Source: Candidatus Aenigmatarchaeota archaeon
GTDB taxonomy: Archaea > Aenigmatarchaeota > Aenigmatarchaeia > Aenigmatarchaeales > JACQIB01
DNA length: 64,000 nucleotides
Assembly (NCBI GenBank): GCA_016198755.1
Contig: JACQIB010000001.1
Span: forward strand, 94,001-158,000
Direction: 5' to 3'
Under the pieces are notes generated by a model, which did not search any database, had not been told where the DNA came from, and saw only the letters and a program-made list of their open reading frames with translations. Every line of letters starts with the position of its first letter. The stretch's first letter is position 1. Shown here in pieces: positions 46,450 to 55,184 of this stretch. The translations under genes were made by a program, and so were the position numbers.

Positions 46450-46622
46450 TGGTCCCGCGGGGGAGATTTTCACCCACCCATAGGGAGAGGGTGGAGGGAG
46501 ATACGCAGTTTCTCCTCCTTTGAACTCCCAGCCTCTCGATTTCTTTTTGAACGCAGACTAATCTGCTGTTACTAATACGTAACCAGCTACAGTCGAGCGC
46601 TCCACCGTTGAGCTACCGCGGG
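46450..46622 (-). tRNA. tRNA-Tyr(GTA) with two introns
   Basis: The acceptor stem CCCGCGG pairs with CCGCGGG, then A and CCA. The anticodon stem is CTCGA/TCGAG and anticodon GTA is at complement 46588-46590. A 46-nt intron (46541-46586) is at 37/38 with central helix CTGT/AAAG (one mismatch). A 52-nt intron (46467-46518) splits the T-loop between TTCAAA and T. The spliced T-arm is GGGAG-TTCAAAT-CTCCC. Confidence 0.94.
46467..46518 (-). other. T-loop intron (59/60) of tRNA-Tyr
   Basis: 52-nt intron with hairpins GGAGA/TCTCC and CCACCC/GGGTGG. Central helix TTCA/TGAA is perfect. The block at 46497-46515 differs by one base from the tRNA-Leu and tRNA-Lys(TTT) introns. Confidence 0.86.
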
Positions 46623-46702
46623 TTAACTAAGAATTACACAGCAGGGGTTTAAATCTTATGCAGTGCAGCAATACCTTTGCAATTTTATTTAGAAAATCTG
46701 GT

Positions 46703-48076
46703 TTACTCCTCAACATCCACTTTCAGCTTCAGAGACTCCGGGCTTTGAGGATAAGGCATATCCACAGAGTTTGATCTCCTGACTATAGAAGAGCTGCCGC
46801 GCGTTCCTTTGACAACAGCAGAAGCAAGGCTTTCCTTTCTGCTGGCTCTTATTGTATAGTGCAAAACCCTTTCCTCCCCCCTTCTCAGGGTTCCAATCCT
46901 CCATAACAGTTCAGTTCCTTCCCCAATCTTGCGCACAACAGGTTTTGCAGTTTCAAATCCCTGCAGGCTCAAGAACCCATGTGGAACAACATCTCTTACA
47001 ACAGTCCCATCCACTGGTCCTCCTTTGTTTAGAATATGAACTGTAACAGAATAATCATCTCCTTCTTTCCTTCTAACACTCTTGCTTACAACCAAAGCTG
47101 TCATTTGCAGATATCCTAATCCAGCTAAAGCAAGAGCCCCAGCCCCAGCAAGTGGAACAGGCCAGTAAAATTGTGAATACTTTAATTCTGTTGACTGCCC
47201 TGGCTGGAGAGTTGCAAACCAGGTCCAGTCAGCTCCCTTTTGGTCAGGCTCTGGTCCAGAATAGCTTGCCCACCAGTTTCCTGTTGGAATATCGTTTATA
47301 GCAGCATTATCAGGTGCATTACCAGTGTTAGTTGCTCTCAATATTACCTCTGCCCCAAACAGGCTTGGAGTTACAATTTTCTCAACCTTTACATTCTTTT
47401 TCACTGGAACTGTTATTGTTTTCTCAACTGTTCCTAACAAAAGCCTGTTCCCGTATAGCTCTCCCTTTACATTATAATCCCCGGGTTTATACTCATTTAC
47501 AAAAGAAGATCCGGAAAATACTAAACTCTCTCCCCTGAGCAAATCGCTCTGCCCAATCTCAACCTTATTATCCCCCACAGTCAAAAACATAACAACATCC
47601 CTTATATTGGAAGTTCCGATATTCTCAGCTTCCATATTCAAAATAACTTCTCCTGAACACTCTGTGCAGCTAACAGAGGAACTTTTCAAAACTGCAACAG
47701 TTCTCCTCTGTAAAACATCCAGTAAAAATGTCTTTTCCTCACTTTCTTTTGTTGCCACATTCTCAACCTTTATAGCATACCTGTAGGAAAAGGCTTTTGT
47801 ATCTTCAGGTGGGGAAAAGTAGAACTTTATTGTAGCGCTTTTACTCCCGTCAATGAAAACATTTGCAGCTTCCTGTGAAATCCACTGTGCAGGAAATGCA
47901 GAAACAGAAAACCATGCTCCATCCCCGTTATTTGTTATTGTCAGTTCATGAACAGCTACATCCCCTGCGAAAATTTGATCTAATCCTGGGAATGAAGTTG
48001 TAAAATCAGAGGCTAATACAGGGTAAGCTGAAAAGAAAAGTGCAAAAACCGCTGCAATTGACAATTTCTTGAACAT
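46703..48076 (-). CDS. Secreted membrane-anchored protein with CARDB/NEW3-like domains
   Basis: The 457-residue protein has a signal peptide (LSIAAVFALFFSAYPVLAS). Immunoglobulin-like repeats follow, typical of archaeal CARDB/NEW3/DUF11 surface proteins: GDVAVHELTITNNGDGAW, GEVILNMEAENIGTSNIRDVVMFL and GAEVILRATNTGNAPDNAAIND. A hydrophobic segment near residues 300-318 is followed by a further domain with RDVVPHGFLSLQGFE. A Cys pair CTEC lies near residue 138. It may be an S-layer or envelope component. The cytoplasmic or outside placement of the C-terminal domain is uncertain. Confidence 0.7.
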   Translation of the reverse strand: MFKKLSIAAVFALFFSAYPVLASDFTTSFPGLDQIFAGDVAVHELTITNNGDGAWFSVSAFPAQWISQEAANVFIDGSKSATIKFYFSPPEDTKAFSYRYAIKVENVATKESEEKTFLLDVLQRRTVAVLKSSSVSCTECSGEVILNMEAENIGTSNIRDVVMFLTVGDNKVEIGQSDLLRGESLVFSGSSFVNEYKPGDYNVKGELYGNRLLLGTVEKTITVPVKKNVKVEKIVTPSLFGAEVILRATNTGNAPDNAAINDIPTGNWWASYSGPEPDQKGADWTWFATLQPGQSTELKYSQFYWPVPLAGAGALALAGLGYLQMTALVVSKSVRRKEGDDYSVTVHILNKGGPVDGTVVRDVVPHGFLSLQGFETAKPVVRKIGEGTELLWRIGTLRRGEERVLHYTIRASRKESLASAVVKGTRGSSSIVRRSNSVDMPYPQSPESLKLKVDVEE

Positions 48077-48114
48077 AATTACCAGCTGCTAATTGTTAGC
48101 GTAAGCTTATAAAT

Positions 48115-48567
48115 TTACTGCTTCCTTCTGGTTGCAAAATAAGCTATTACAAGCACTGCAATAACAAGCCCTATACCTCCCAAAACCAGCAAAAACATGC
48201 CTTGGAAAGCTTTTAGCAGGTCTTTTAGCCCGAAAACATTCCCAGGTATATCTGTCCCAGTACCCATGAATACAGTTGATAAAAAGTAAAACACTCCAAC
48301 TCCAATTTCCAGCACTAAAAGCGTGTAAATTGCGGATTTTATACCTTCTCCTCCACTTGTAGCAGGAGCTGTAGTTTGGGTTTCAGTAGTGGGTACATGA
48401 TCCAGGCAGAAAACCCCTTTATCAGTAACCCTTACACACTGTGTGCACACAGCTTTCCTGCAAACCTGACACTGCCATTCAACAGGGTTTTTCCCGCAGC
48501 GTTCGCACAAAGCTGTAGTTTGTGTACCAGGTACAATAGCTGTTTCAGCCTCCCCAACCATAACCAT
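48115..48567 (-). CDS. Membrane protein with N-terminal B-box-like zinc finger
   Basis: The 150-residue protein starts at ATG 48567. CERCGKNPVEWQCQVCRKAVCTQCVRVTDKGVFCLDH is a B-box-like zinc finger with eight Cys/His ligands (about residues 21-57). A Thr/Ala/Pro linker and two transmembrane helices (about 78-98 and 120-143) follow, ending RRKQ. This zinc finger plus membrane-anchor layout recurs in archaea and bacteria with no known role. Confidence 0.7.
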   Translation of the reverse strand: MVMVGEAETAIVPGTQTTALCERCGKNPVEWQCQVCRKAVCTQCVRVTDKGVFCLDHVPTTETQTTAPATSGGEGIKSAIYTLLVLEIGVGVFYFLSTVFMGTGTDIPGNVFGLKDLLKAFQGMFLLVLGGIGLVIAVLVIAYFATRRKQ

Positions 48568-48619
48568 TCTATGCAACCCAAGTATAAAAGTTTATAAGTG
48601 TGTTAACATGATTTTATGT

Positions 48620-49312
48620 ATGAGAAATCTGTTTATTGGCGCGATTTTTATATCACTCTTGGTTGCCGGCTGTACAGCACAAACTGATGGAGGAACAGGA
48701 ACCACCCTTCCAGTCCAAACAACAATATCTGTTCCAGTAACAAATCTGGCTTCTATAACACTGGAAAAGATAAATGACAAACCAATTACTTTTAAAATAG
48801 AAAGCTCTGATAAGGATGTTTCAGCAAAGCAGTTCTATCCAGAAGTAAAGCAGGTTGCTTCAGCAGCTTTGCCTGGTTATTGCCTTGTTCGTGCTGCAGT
48901 TTTAGGTACAGCTCCAGATCCTGTATCAGGCAAGCTTACAGGAAAGGAAAGTTTATGGGACTATAGGTTTAATTCTGCTTCCCAGAAGAAATCCTATTTG
49001 ATAAGAATAGATAGATGGGTAAAGTATGATAGCACAAATATATTGGCAAAGCCTGTTTTCAACGCATACAATCTTACATTAATAGAATTCCCAGGATATA
49101 ATAATGCAGACTGTATGGATCTTGATAAGTATACAGACAGCACAACAGCAGCAGAAAAGTTCAGTTCATCCAAAGCATACAAGCCAGATACCTATGTTAT
49201 TGCAGCAGCCTTTGAGGATGGAAATAATAAGTGGATATTTGCTCCAAAAGGGAGCAATAACTTCGGGACTCAGTTTGTGGTAGACGGCCTCACAGGAGAA
49301 TTGAAACCCTAA
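48620..49312 (+). CDS. Putative lipoprotein
   Basis: From ATG 48620 the 230-residue protein starts MRNLFIGAIFISLLVAGC, with lipobox LVAGC. A Thr/Gly-rich tether leads to a soluble domain (residues about 50-230) with paired Cys (PGYCLVRAAV and NADCMDLD) that could form a disulfide outside the cell. The fold is not recognised. An alternative start at ATG 48608 adds four residues. It is convergent to the next small exported protein. Confidence 0.7.
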   Translation: MRNLFIGAIFISLLVAGCTAQTDGGTGTTLPVQTTISVPVTNLASITLEKINDKPITFKIESSDKDVSAKQFYPEVKQVASAALPGYCLVRAAVLGTAPDPVSGKLTGKESLWDYRFNSASQKKSYLIRIDRWVKYDSTNILAKPVFNAYNLTLIEFPGYNNADCMDLDKYTDSTTAAEKFSSSKAYKPDTYVIAAAFEDGNNKWIFAPKGSNNFGTQFVVDGLTGELKP

Positions 49313-49322
49313 ATTCTTTAAT

Positions 49323-49649
49323 TTAGTTCACACAAACCATACCAGTTACTGCCCCGTCTATAACTATATTATGGCAGCCAACAGCAGGTTTAAACCCATA
49401 GCAAGTTCCAGTTTTATAAACAGGACCAGTTTTAAGTTTACCAGCTTCTGTATCAGACAATTCAGTAACACAGTAGCTTTCGCACTGGCTTGAGTCAGAG
49501 CATACTTTTCCTGCATCTGATGCAGGCAGAACACCCCTGAAGTTTGGGTTAAAAGACGAGAAATATTTAGATCCCCCTTCCATAGCAAAGCCAACGCCCA
49601 ACAATATTATAACCAAAGCTACCACAGCATACAGTATTCTATCTCTCAT
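49323..49649 (-). CDS. Small exported Cys-rich protein
   Basis: The 108-residue protein has one N-terminal hydrophobic helix (ILYAVVALVIILLGVGFAM), acting as signal or anchor. An extracytoplasmic domain follows with six Cys: CSDSSQCESYC, then GTCYGF, GCHN and MVCVN. This pattern resembles disulfide-knotted domains. The function is unknown. It precedes a strong AT-rich promoter region at 49650-49690. Confidence 0.6.
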   Translation of the reverse strand: MRDRILYAVVALVIILLGVGFAMEGGSKYFSSFNPNFRGVLPASDAGKVCSDSSQCESYCVTELSDTEAGKLKTGPVYKTGTCYGFKPAVGCHNIVIDGAVTGMVCVN

Positions 49650-49694
49650 ATAATATACATATAGTTTTTACAATATAAATTCCACTGTATAAAA

Positions 49695-51920
49695 TCACAC
49701 TTTCATTTTGGACAATCTAAGAGAATTTGTGACAACAGAAACAGAGCTCAAAGCCATTGCAGCGCTTGCAACTATAGGATTCAAAAGCATGTATTTTCCA
49801 AGTACAGGCTCAAGGAAACCAAGGGAAACAGCTCCGCTAAGGAAGTATAAAGCTCCTGCAGCAATAGGAATTCCCAGAACATTGTAAATAAAGGCCCAGA
49901 ACAGATTCTGGCGTATAATTCCCATTGTTTTCCTGCTCAGGTTAAGTGCAGTATATACTCCGTTCAGATCCCCCGAAACAAGTGTTATATCAGAAGATTC
50001 TATTGCAACATCTGTCCCAGTCCCAATTGCAATACCCAGATCTGCAGCAGCCAAAGCAGGCGCATCATTTATTCCGTCCCCAACCATTGCAACCTTCTTT
50101 CCCTCCTTCTGTAACCCCCTTACTCTCTTTTCCTTATCCTGCGGCAGAACCCTTGAAAAAACCCTTTCAATACCAACTTTCTTTGCTATAGCAGCAGCTG
50201 TTTCAGGCGCATCCCCAGTAACCATTATAACCTCCTTTCCCAGTTCCCTTAATTTCTTTATTGCTTCCACTGAACTATCTTTTATTGTATCAGCAAACCC
50301 TATTATCCCAACAACTTTCCCATCAACTGAAACAAGGGAAACGCTCTTCCCTTCTTTCTGCAGTACACCAGCTTCTTTAGGTATTTTCCTGAAGTAGAGT
50401 TCACTTCCCACAACAACTTTCCTTCCTTTTACAGTTCCAATAACAGCCTTCCCAGGAACAGCTTTGAACCCTGAGACAGCCAAAGACTTTGCTTTCATTT
50501 CTTTCGCTTTTTTAACAACAGCCTTTGCCAGCGGATGTTCGCTTTCACTCTCCAGTGCAGCAGCATAAGCTATTATTTCCTTTTCTTCCATTCCAACTGA
50601 TATAATATCTGTAACAGCAGGCTCGCCCTTTGTTATTGTTCCAGTCTTATCCAGCAGCACAACATTTATTTTTCCTGCAGTTTCCAAAACTTCAGCACTT
50701 TTTATTAAAATCCCCTTCTCAGCCCCTCTTCCAGTTCCTGTAATTATAGCTGTTGGAGTTGCCAGTCCCATTGCACATGGACATGCAATTATTAGCACAG
50801 CAATCATTGCTGTTAGGGCTACAGTAAAGTTTCCAACAAAAACCATCCATGCCCCAAAGGAAACTATAGCAATCAAAATAACTATAGGCACAAATACAGC
50901 AGCTACCCTGTCCACAAGGTTCTGTATAGGCGCTTTAGAGCTCTGCGCCTCTTCCACTAATTTTATTATCTGTGCTAATGCAGTTTCAGCTCCTATTTTT
51001 TCAGCCTCTATTTTCAAGCTCCCTGATTTATTTATTGTCCCTCCTATAACCTTTCCATTTTTCTCTTTATCCACAGGCAGACTTTCACCTGTTATCATGC
51101 TCTCATCCACAGCTGAAAACCCGCTCAGAACAATACCATCAGTTGGTATTTTCTCCCCAGGCTTTACCAAAACTATATCCCCCTTCTTCACATCCTCTAT
51201 CCTGACCTCAACAATTTTGTTTCCCTTAACCAAGTGGGCTGTTTTTGCCTGCAGTCCAATAAGTTTCTGCAAAGCTTCCGATGTCCTGCCTTTTGCCCTT
51301 GCTTCCAAGAATCTTCCAACCAAAATCAGTGTTATTATGGCAGCTGAAGTATCAAAATAAGTTCCTGTTCCCAATCCGGAGCTTTTAAAAAATTCAGGCA
51401 AAAAAGTTACAGCTAGGCTGTAAAAATAGGCAGCACTTGTTCCCACAGCTATCAGTGTGTTCATATCAGCTGTCCTGTGCTGAAGAGAAAGTAAAAAACC
51501 TTTATAGAACCTTAAACCAGACCAGAACTGCACAGGAGTAGCCAAAGCAAGAAGTATATAGTTTAAAATCCCTTCAGGCAATATCATAAAAACAGAAAAT
51601 AAAACAATCGGTAGTGTTAGAGCAGATGAAACAATAACAAGTTTCTTTGTTTCTTCAATTGCTGCTTTCCTTCTCTCCTTTTCCTCATTCAGGCTTATTT
51701 CTTCCTTGATAACATCATACCCTATATCCTCTATAGCTTCTGCGATTTTGCCCAGAGAAGTCTTCCCGCTCTCATATTCTATGGCAGCTTTTTCAGTAGC
51801 CAAATTAACAGAAACAGAACTTACCCCATTTACCCCCTTAACAGCCTTCTCAACCTTTGCAATACAGGAGGCACATTCTAGCCCTTTCACTGTTATTATA
51901 GCCTTTTCTTTTCCCAACAA
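49695..51920 (-). CDS. copA: Copper-translocating P1B-type ATPase
   Basis: This 741-residue CopA exports Cu(I). One N-terminal heavy-metal domain holds GLECASC (about residues 13-19). IACPCAMGLATPTAI is the membrane CPC copper site. DKTGTITKGEP holds the phosphorylated Asp. HPLAKAVV is the nucleotide-domain HP motif and MVGDGINDAPALAAADLG the hinge. It starts at TTG 51920, three to six bases after the copZ stop behind AGGGGG, so the two are translationally coupled. The divergent PadR-TRASH gene is its probable regulator. Confidence 0.96.
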   Translation of the reverse strand: MLGKEKAIITVKGLECASCIAKVEKAVKGVNGVSSVSVNLATEKAAIEYESGKTSLGKIAEAIEDIGYDVIKEEISLNEEKERRKAAIEETKKLVIVSSALTLPIVLFSVFMILPEGILNYILLALATPVQFWSGLRFYKGFLLSLQHRTADMNTLIAVGTSAAYFYSLAVTFLPEFFKSSGLGTGTYFDTSAAIITLILVGRFLEARAKGRTSEALQKLIGLQAKTAHLVKGNKIVEVRIEDVKKGDIVLVKPGEKIPTDGIVLSGFSAVDESMITGESLPVDKEKNGKVIGGTINKSGSLKIEAEKIGAETALAQIIKLVEEAQSSKAPIQNLVDRVAAVFVPIVILIAIVSFGAWMVFVGNFTVALTAMIAVLIIACPCAMGLATPTAIITGTGRGAEKGILIKSAEVLETAGKINVVLLDKTGTITKGEPAVTDIISVGMEEKEIIAYAAALESESEHPLAKAVVKKAKEMKAKSLAVSGFKAVPGKAVIGTVKGRKVVVGSELYFRKIPKEAGVLQKEGKSVSLVSVDGKVVGIIGFADTIKDSSVEAIKKLRELGKEVIMVTGDAPETAAAIAKKVGIERVFSRVLPQDKEKRVRGLQKEGKKVAMVGDGINDAPALAAADLGIAIGTGTDVAIESSDITLVSGDLNGVYTALNLSRKTMGIIRQNLFWAFIYNVLGIPIAAGALYFLSGAVSLGFLEPVLGKYMLLNPIVASAAMALSSVSVVTNSLRLSKMKV

Positions 51921-51926
51921 AACCCC

Positions 51927-52127
51927 CTACAAAACCTTGTATCCGCTTTTTTCTATCGTTTTCCTTGCATTTTCATCTGTTCCTTCAACTTCAAGTTTGG
52001 CTTTCCCGCCCTTAAAACTGACCTCAGCAGATTTTATTCCCGTAGTCCTTAAAAGGGCTTTAGTAAGGGTTTTTGCGCATCCCTCGCAGTGCATACCTCC
52101 TATCTTCAGCTCTATTTTGTTTGACAT
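51927..52127 (-). CDS. copZ: Copper chaperone CopZ-like HMA protein
   Basis: The 66-residue ferredoxin-like HMA domain carries GGMHCEGCAKTLTKAL with the MxCxxC copper site at about residues 11-18. It ends ENARKTIEKSGYKVL. It would ferry Cu(I) to CopA, whose gene follows directly. ATG 52127 lies just inside the promoter region shared with the divergent regulator. Confidence 0.94.
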   Translation of the reverse strand: MSNKIELKIGGMHCEGCAKTLTKALLRTTGIKSAEVSFKGGKAKLEVEGTDENARKTIEKSGYKVL

Positions 52128-52135
52128 GTCTAAAT

Positions 52136-52149
52136 TTAGATATATCTAA
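52136..52149. promoter_or_regulatory. Palindromic operator between copZ-copA and its regulator
   Basis: TTAGATATATCTAA is a perfect 14-bp palindrome nine bases from the copZ start and 34 bases from the regulator start. It is a natural site for a dimeric PadR-type repressor acting on both directions. Confidence 0.6.
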
Positions 52150-52182
52150 CTATTTAAATATATCCTATAATGAATATATTGA

Positions 52183-52569
52183 ATGAAACTTGTAAGTATA
52201 CTCAAGCTACAGCTGCTTTTACAGTTAAGAGAGGGTAAAAAATACGGCTATGAGTTAATGAAGGGAAGCGAGGTTTTGCTCGGGAAAAAAATAAGCCCAA
52301 GCCAAATATATCCGTTTCTTGCAGAACTGCAAAAATCCAGACTGATTAAAATAGTAAAAAGGAGCGCACGCGATAAAAAACTCTATTCTTTAACAGAAAA
52401 AGGAAAAATATTCTCAGAAAATACTCTCCAACGATTGGACAGCATGTTTGCCCTTGCCAACAGGGACAGGATTAAAAAATGCGCACACTGCGGGTGTTTT
52501 GTTTATGGAAAATCATTTACAAAATCCGGAAAGCACTTTTGCTGCGGTTCCTGCGCCAATAATTTTTAG
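52183..52569 (+). CDS. PadR-like regulator with C-terminal TRASH-type metal-binding motif
   Basis: The 128-residue protein joins a PadR winged helix to a Cys motif. The winged helix covers residues 1-90: LKLQLLLQLREGKKYGYELMKGSEVLL and SPSQIYPFLAELQKSRLIKIV with wing KLYSLTEKGK. The Cys motif is CAHCGCFVYG...HFCCGSCANNF (about 100-128), resembling TRASH domains of archaeal copper regulators. It probably senses Cu(I) and controls the divergent copZ-copA operon through the palindrome at 52136. The PadR-TRASH combination is unusual; archaeal CopR/CopT use other HTH types. Confidence 0.83.
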   Translation: MKLVSILKLQLLLQLREGKKYGYELMKGSEVLLGKKISPSQIYPFLAELQKSRLIKIVKRSARDKKLYSLTEKGKIFSENTLQRLDSMFALANRDRIKKCAHCGCFVYGKSFTKSGKHFCCGSCANNF

Positions 52570-53753
52570 TGTATTTCTCCCCAGCCAATTAATTTCCAGC
52601 CCTCTCCCGTAAATCTTGAGAAAACAGCCCTGCTACCCGCAGAACAGACTGGCAGCTTGAGTTCAAATTCTATATTACCCTTTTTAATAGTTTTCACAAC
52701 ACCAACAGTTCTGGCAGCCCCAATGCTTATCATAACCTGCTCCCCCAACTTAATAGGTTCTATCTTCCCTATTGGTGAGAACTTTATAGTTAGTTTTTCT
52801 ATAACAGCTGGCATTTTTCCGGAAATCCCAGCCACAGAACCTGCAAGGCTGTCAGCTTTTGTAAGCGAAGGATCCAGTTCTGTTAACACTCCCAAAAGCC
52901 CCCCAGGCCCAGCTTCCTCTATATCTTTCCCAGCCTTCTGCAGCCCAACAATCTTGCTTACAATCGGAACATACTGCCCTTTTATTTTTATTCCAGGCCT
53001 TATCTCAATCTTTTCTCCAACCTTCAAAAATCCCTGTAACAATGCACCGCCAACAACACCACCTTTCAGGTCTTTTATTTTTGATCCTGGTTTGTTAACA
53101 TCAAAAGACCTTACAACAAGCATCTGTGTATCAAGTTTATTGTTCCTGTCAGGAGTTGGTATAATTTCCTCAATAGCTTCTATCAATTCCGGTATACCAA
53201 CCTTCATCTGTGCACTCACTGGTATTATGGGAGCATTCTCAGCCACAGAACCTTTCAAAAACTCCTTTATTTCCTTATAGCTTTGAATTGCTCTCTCTTC
53301 TGAAACCAAATCTACTTTGCTCTGTACAACAACAATTTTTTTCTGTCCAATTAAATTCAAAACATTCAAATGTTCAGCAGTCTGAGGTTGCGGGCATTTC
53401 TCGTTTGCAGCAATTAAAAACAAGACCCCGTCCATTAGCGAAGCAGCTGAAAGAACAGTAGCCATTAAAGTTTCATGCCCAGGTGCATCCACGAAAGAAA
53501 TAGTCCTCTCCGGTTCACACTCTTTCCCATGCTGCAAACATTTAGCATGTGTTGTAAAATGCCCATCACACTTGTAAATTGTAGCATCCGCATACCCCAA
53601 CTTTATAGTAATCCCTCTTTTCAATTCCTCCGAGTGCTGTGCAGGCCATTTTCCTGTTAAAGCTTCCACAAGAGTAGATTTTCCATGGTCCACATGCCCC
53701 AGCGTTCCTATATTTACCTCAGGTATAAGCCTTTTATCCACTTCCTTTCCCAT
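52566..53753 (-). CDS. aif2g: Translation initiation factor aIF2 subunit gamma
   Basis: The gamma GTPase of aIF2 carries Met-tRNAi to the small subunit. From ATG 53753 the 395-residue protein has GTLGHVDHGKSTL (G1), a zinc-knuckle region CDGHFTTHAKCLQHGKEC (about 60-77), DAPGHE (G3) and QSKVDL (G4, in place of NKxD). The three beta-barrel domains end in RAVFSRFTGEGWKLIGWGEIH. Its last four bases overlap the regulator stop on the other strand. Confidence 0.95.
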   Translation of the reverse strand: MGKEVDKRLIPEVNIGTLGHVDHGKSTLVEALTGKWPAQHSEELKRGITIKLGYADATIYKCDGHFTTHAKCLQHGKECEPERTISFVDAPGHETLMATVLSAASLMDGVLFLIAANEKCPQPQTAEHLNVLNLIGQKKIVVVQSKVDLVSEERAIQSYKEIKEFLKGSVAENAPIIPVSAQMKVGIPELIEAIEEIIPTPDRNNKLDTQMLVVRSFDVNKPGSKIKDLKGGVVGGALLQGFLKVGEKIEIRPGIKIKGQYVPIVSKIVGLQKAGKDIEEAGPGGLLGVLTELDPSLTKADSLAGSVAGISGKMPAVIEKLTIKFSPIGKIEPIKLGEQVMISIGAARTVGVVKTIKKGNIEFELKLPVCSAGSRAVFSRFTGEGWKLIGWGEIH

Positions 53754-53842
53754 GCGCACCAATAGGGGGGAGAGGCTTAAAAACCTTTTCCGCACGCACA
53801 TCTTTCATAAGGTATTTATCCTTTCCTTCCTAGAGATTTTAC

Positions 53843-55183
53843 ATGGTTAATACATTGATTGTTGGAGCCCAGTGGGGAGATGAGGGAAAGGGAAAGTTTG
53901 TAGATGCACTCGCAGATGGACATAGAGTTGTTGCAAGGTATAACGGAGGTGATAATGCTGGTCACACTGTTGTTTATGGAGGAAAAAGATACGCTGTGCA
54001 TGCAATCCCCTCAGGAATTTTCCATAAAGATATAATGAATGTTATGGGAAGGGGAATGGTTGTAAGCCCGCGCAGGTTGGTTGCAGAAATGAAGCAGCTA
54101 CAGCAGGCAGGGATAGAAGTAAGCAAAGACAATTTAATGATAGACTATGGAATACACTTGATACTTCCATATCATGTTGCGCTGGATAGCGCGGGAAGCG
54201 GGAATATAGGAACAACTGGAAAGGGTATTGGGCCAGCTTATGCTGACAAGGCAAACAGGATTGGTGTAAGGCTGGCAGACCTGAAAAAACCCAGAGAACT
54301 AAAGGAAAGGGTAGAAAGGAATGTTAAGCTTCATAATAACACAATTGATTCCAACACACCTGTATTCGATGAAGACCGGCACGTTGATTCTCATGATATA
54401 CTGAAAGAGCTGGAGGAAGAGGGTGCTGCTCTGCTAGAATATGCTGGTGATGTTGGAGAATTCCTAGATGGGAAGGATAGTATACTTGTTGAAGGTGCAC
54501 AGGGAGTGCTTTTGGATATAGATAACGGAACCTATCCTTTTGTTACAAGTTCCAGTATTGTAGGAGTTGATGGTGGTTTAGGCTGTCATATTCCAATAGA
54601 GCGCAGGATAGGGGTTGTAAAATTAACCCAGAGCAGGGTTGGGAATGGCCCTTTCCCAACAGAGTTGGGAACACAGGATGATTTGAAACCTGAGAGAAAG
54701 GTTGATGGAAAAGAGAGGGAAGAGCTTTTGAGAGCGCTCAGGGAAGGAATAAACGATGGCACAGCAACTCCCTATGAAACAGGAAGGTACCTGAGAGTTA
54801 AAGGCGGGGAATATGGAACAACCACTGGCAGGCCAAGGAGGATGGGCTGGCCAGATATACCTCTAATTAGGTATGCAAGGAGAGTAGCAGGCTTAACAGA
54901 GCTGGCTGTTACAAAGCTGGATATATTAACGGGATTAAAAACTGTTGAGCTATGTACTGATTATAAAAAACCAGTGTTTGTTCCAACAGATCTTGGGAAC
55001 GCAGAACCTGAATATGCAAGCCGCCCAGGTTGGGAAGGGGGTATAACAGAAGCAGTTGACTGGGAAGATTTGCCTGAAACAGCCTGCAACTTCTTAAGAA
55101 CTATAGAATATTTAGCTGGTCTTGAAATCGGATTGCTTTCCACAGGTCCTGACAGAAACCAATTGATAGATACAGAAGCATAG
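53843..55183 (+). CDS. purA: Adenylosuccinate synthetase
   Basis: PurA couples IMP and aspartate with GTP to make adenylosuccinate, the first step from IMP to AMP. The 446-residue protein starts NTLIVGAQWGDEGKGKFVD with the P-loop (residues 12-18). It has NAGHTVVYGGKRYAVHAIPSG with the catalytic His, GTTGKGIGPAYADKANRIGVR, GAQGVLLDIDNGTYPFVTSS and GTTTGRPRRMGWPDIPLIRYA. Its length is at the top of the family range. Spacing to the preceding aIF2-gamma promoter is short, so promoters overlap. Confidence 0.97.
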   Translation: MVNTLIVGAQWGDEGKGKFVDALADGHRVVARYNGGDNAGHTVVYGGKRYAVHAIPSGIFHKDIMNVMGRGMVVSPRRLVAEMKQLQQAGIEVSKDNLMIDYGIHLILPYHVALDSAGSGNIGTTGKGIGPAYADKANRIGVRLADLKKPRELKERVERNVKLHNNTIDSNTPVFDEDRHVDSHDILKELEEEGAALLEYAGDVGEFLDGKDSILVEGAQGVLLDIDNGTYPFVTSSSIVGVDGGLGCHIPIERRIGVVKLTQSRVGNGPFPTELGTQDDLKPERKVDGKEREELLRALREGINDGTATPYETGRYLRVKGGEYGTTTGRPRRMGWPDIPLIRYARRVAGLTELAVTKLDILTGLKTVELCTDYKKPVFVPTDLGNAEPEYASRPGWEGGITEAVDWEDLPETACNFLRTIEYLAGLEIGLLSTGPDRNQLIDTEA

Positions 55184-55184
55184 C

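Noticed and set aside
21672..46515. The repeated GGAGAAACT...TCTCC block as a CRISPR-like or insertion-sequence repeat
   Set aside because: Its three copies lie far apart and each is inside a tRNA T-loop intron; there are no spacers, transposase or terminal repeats.
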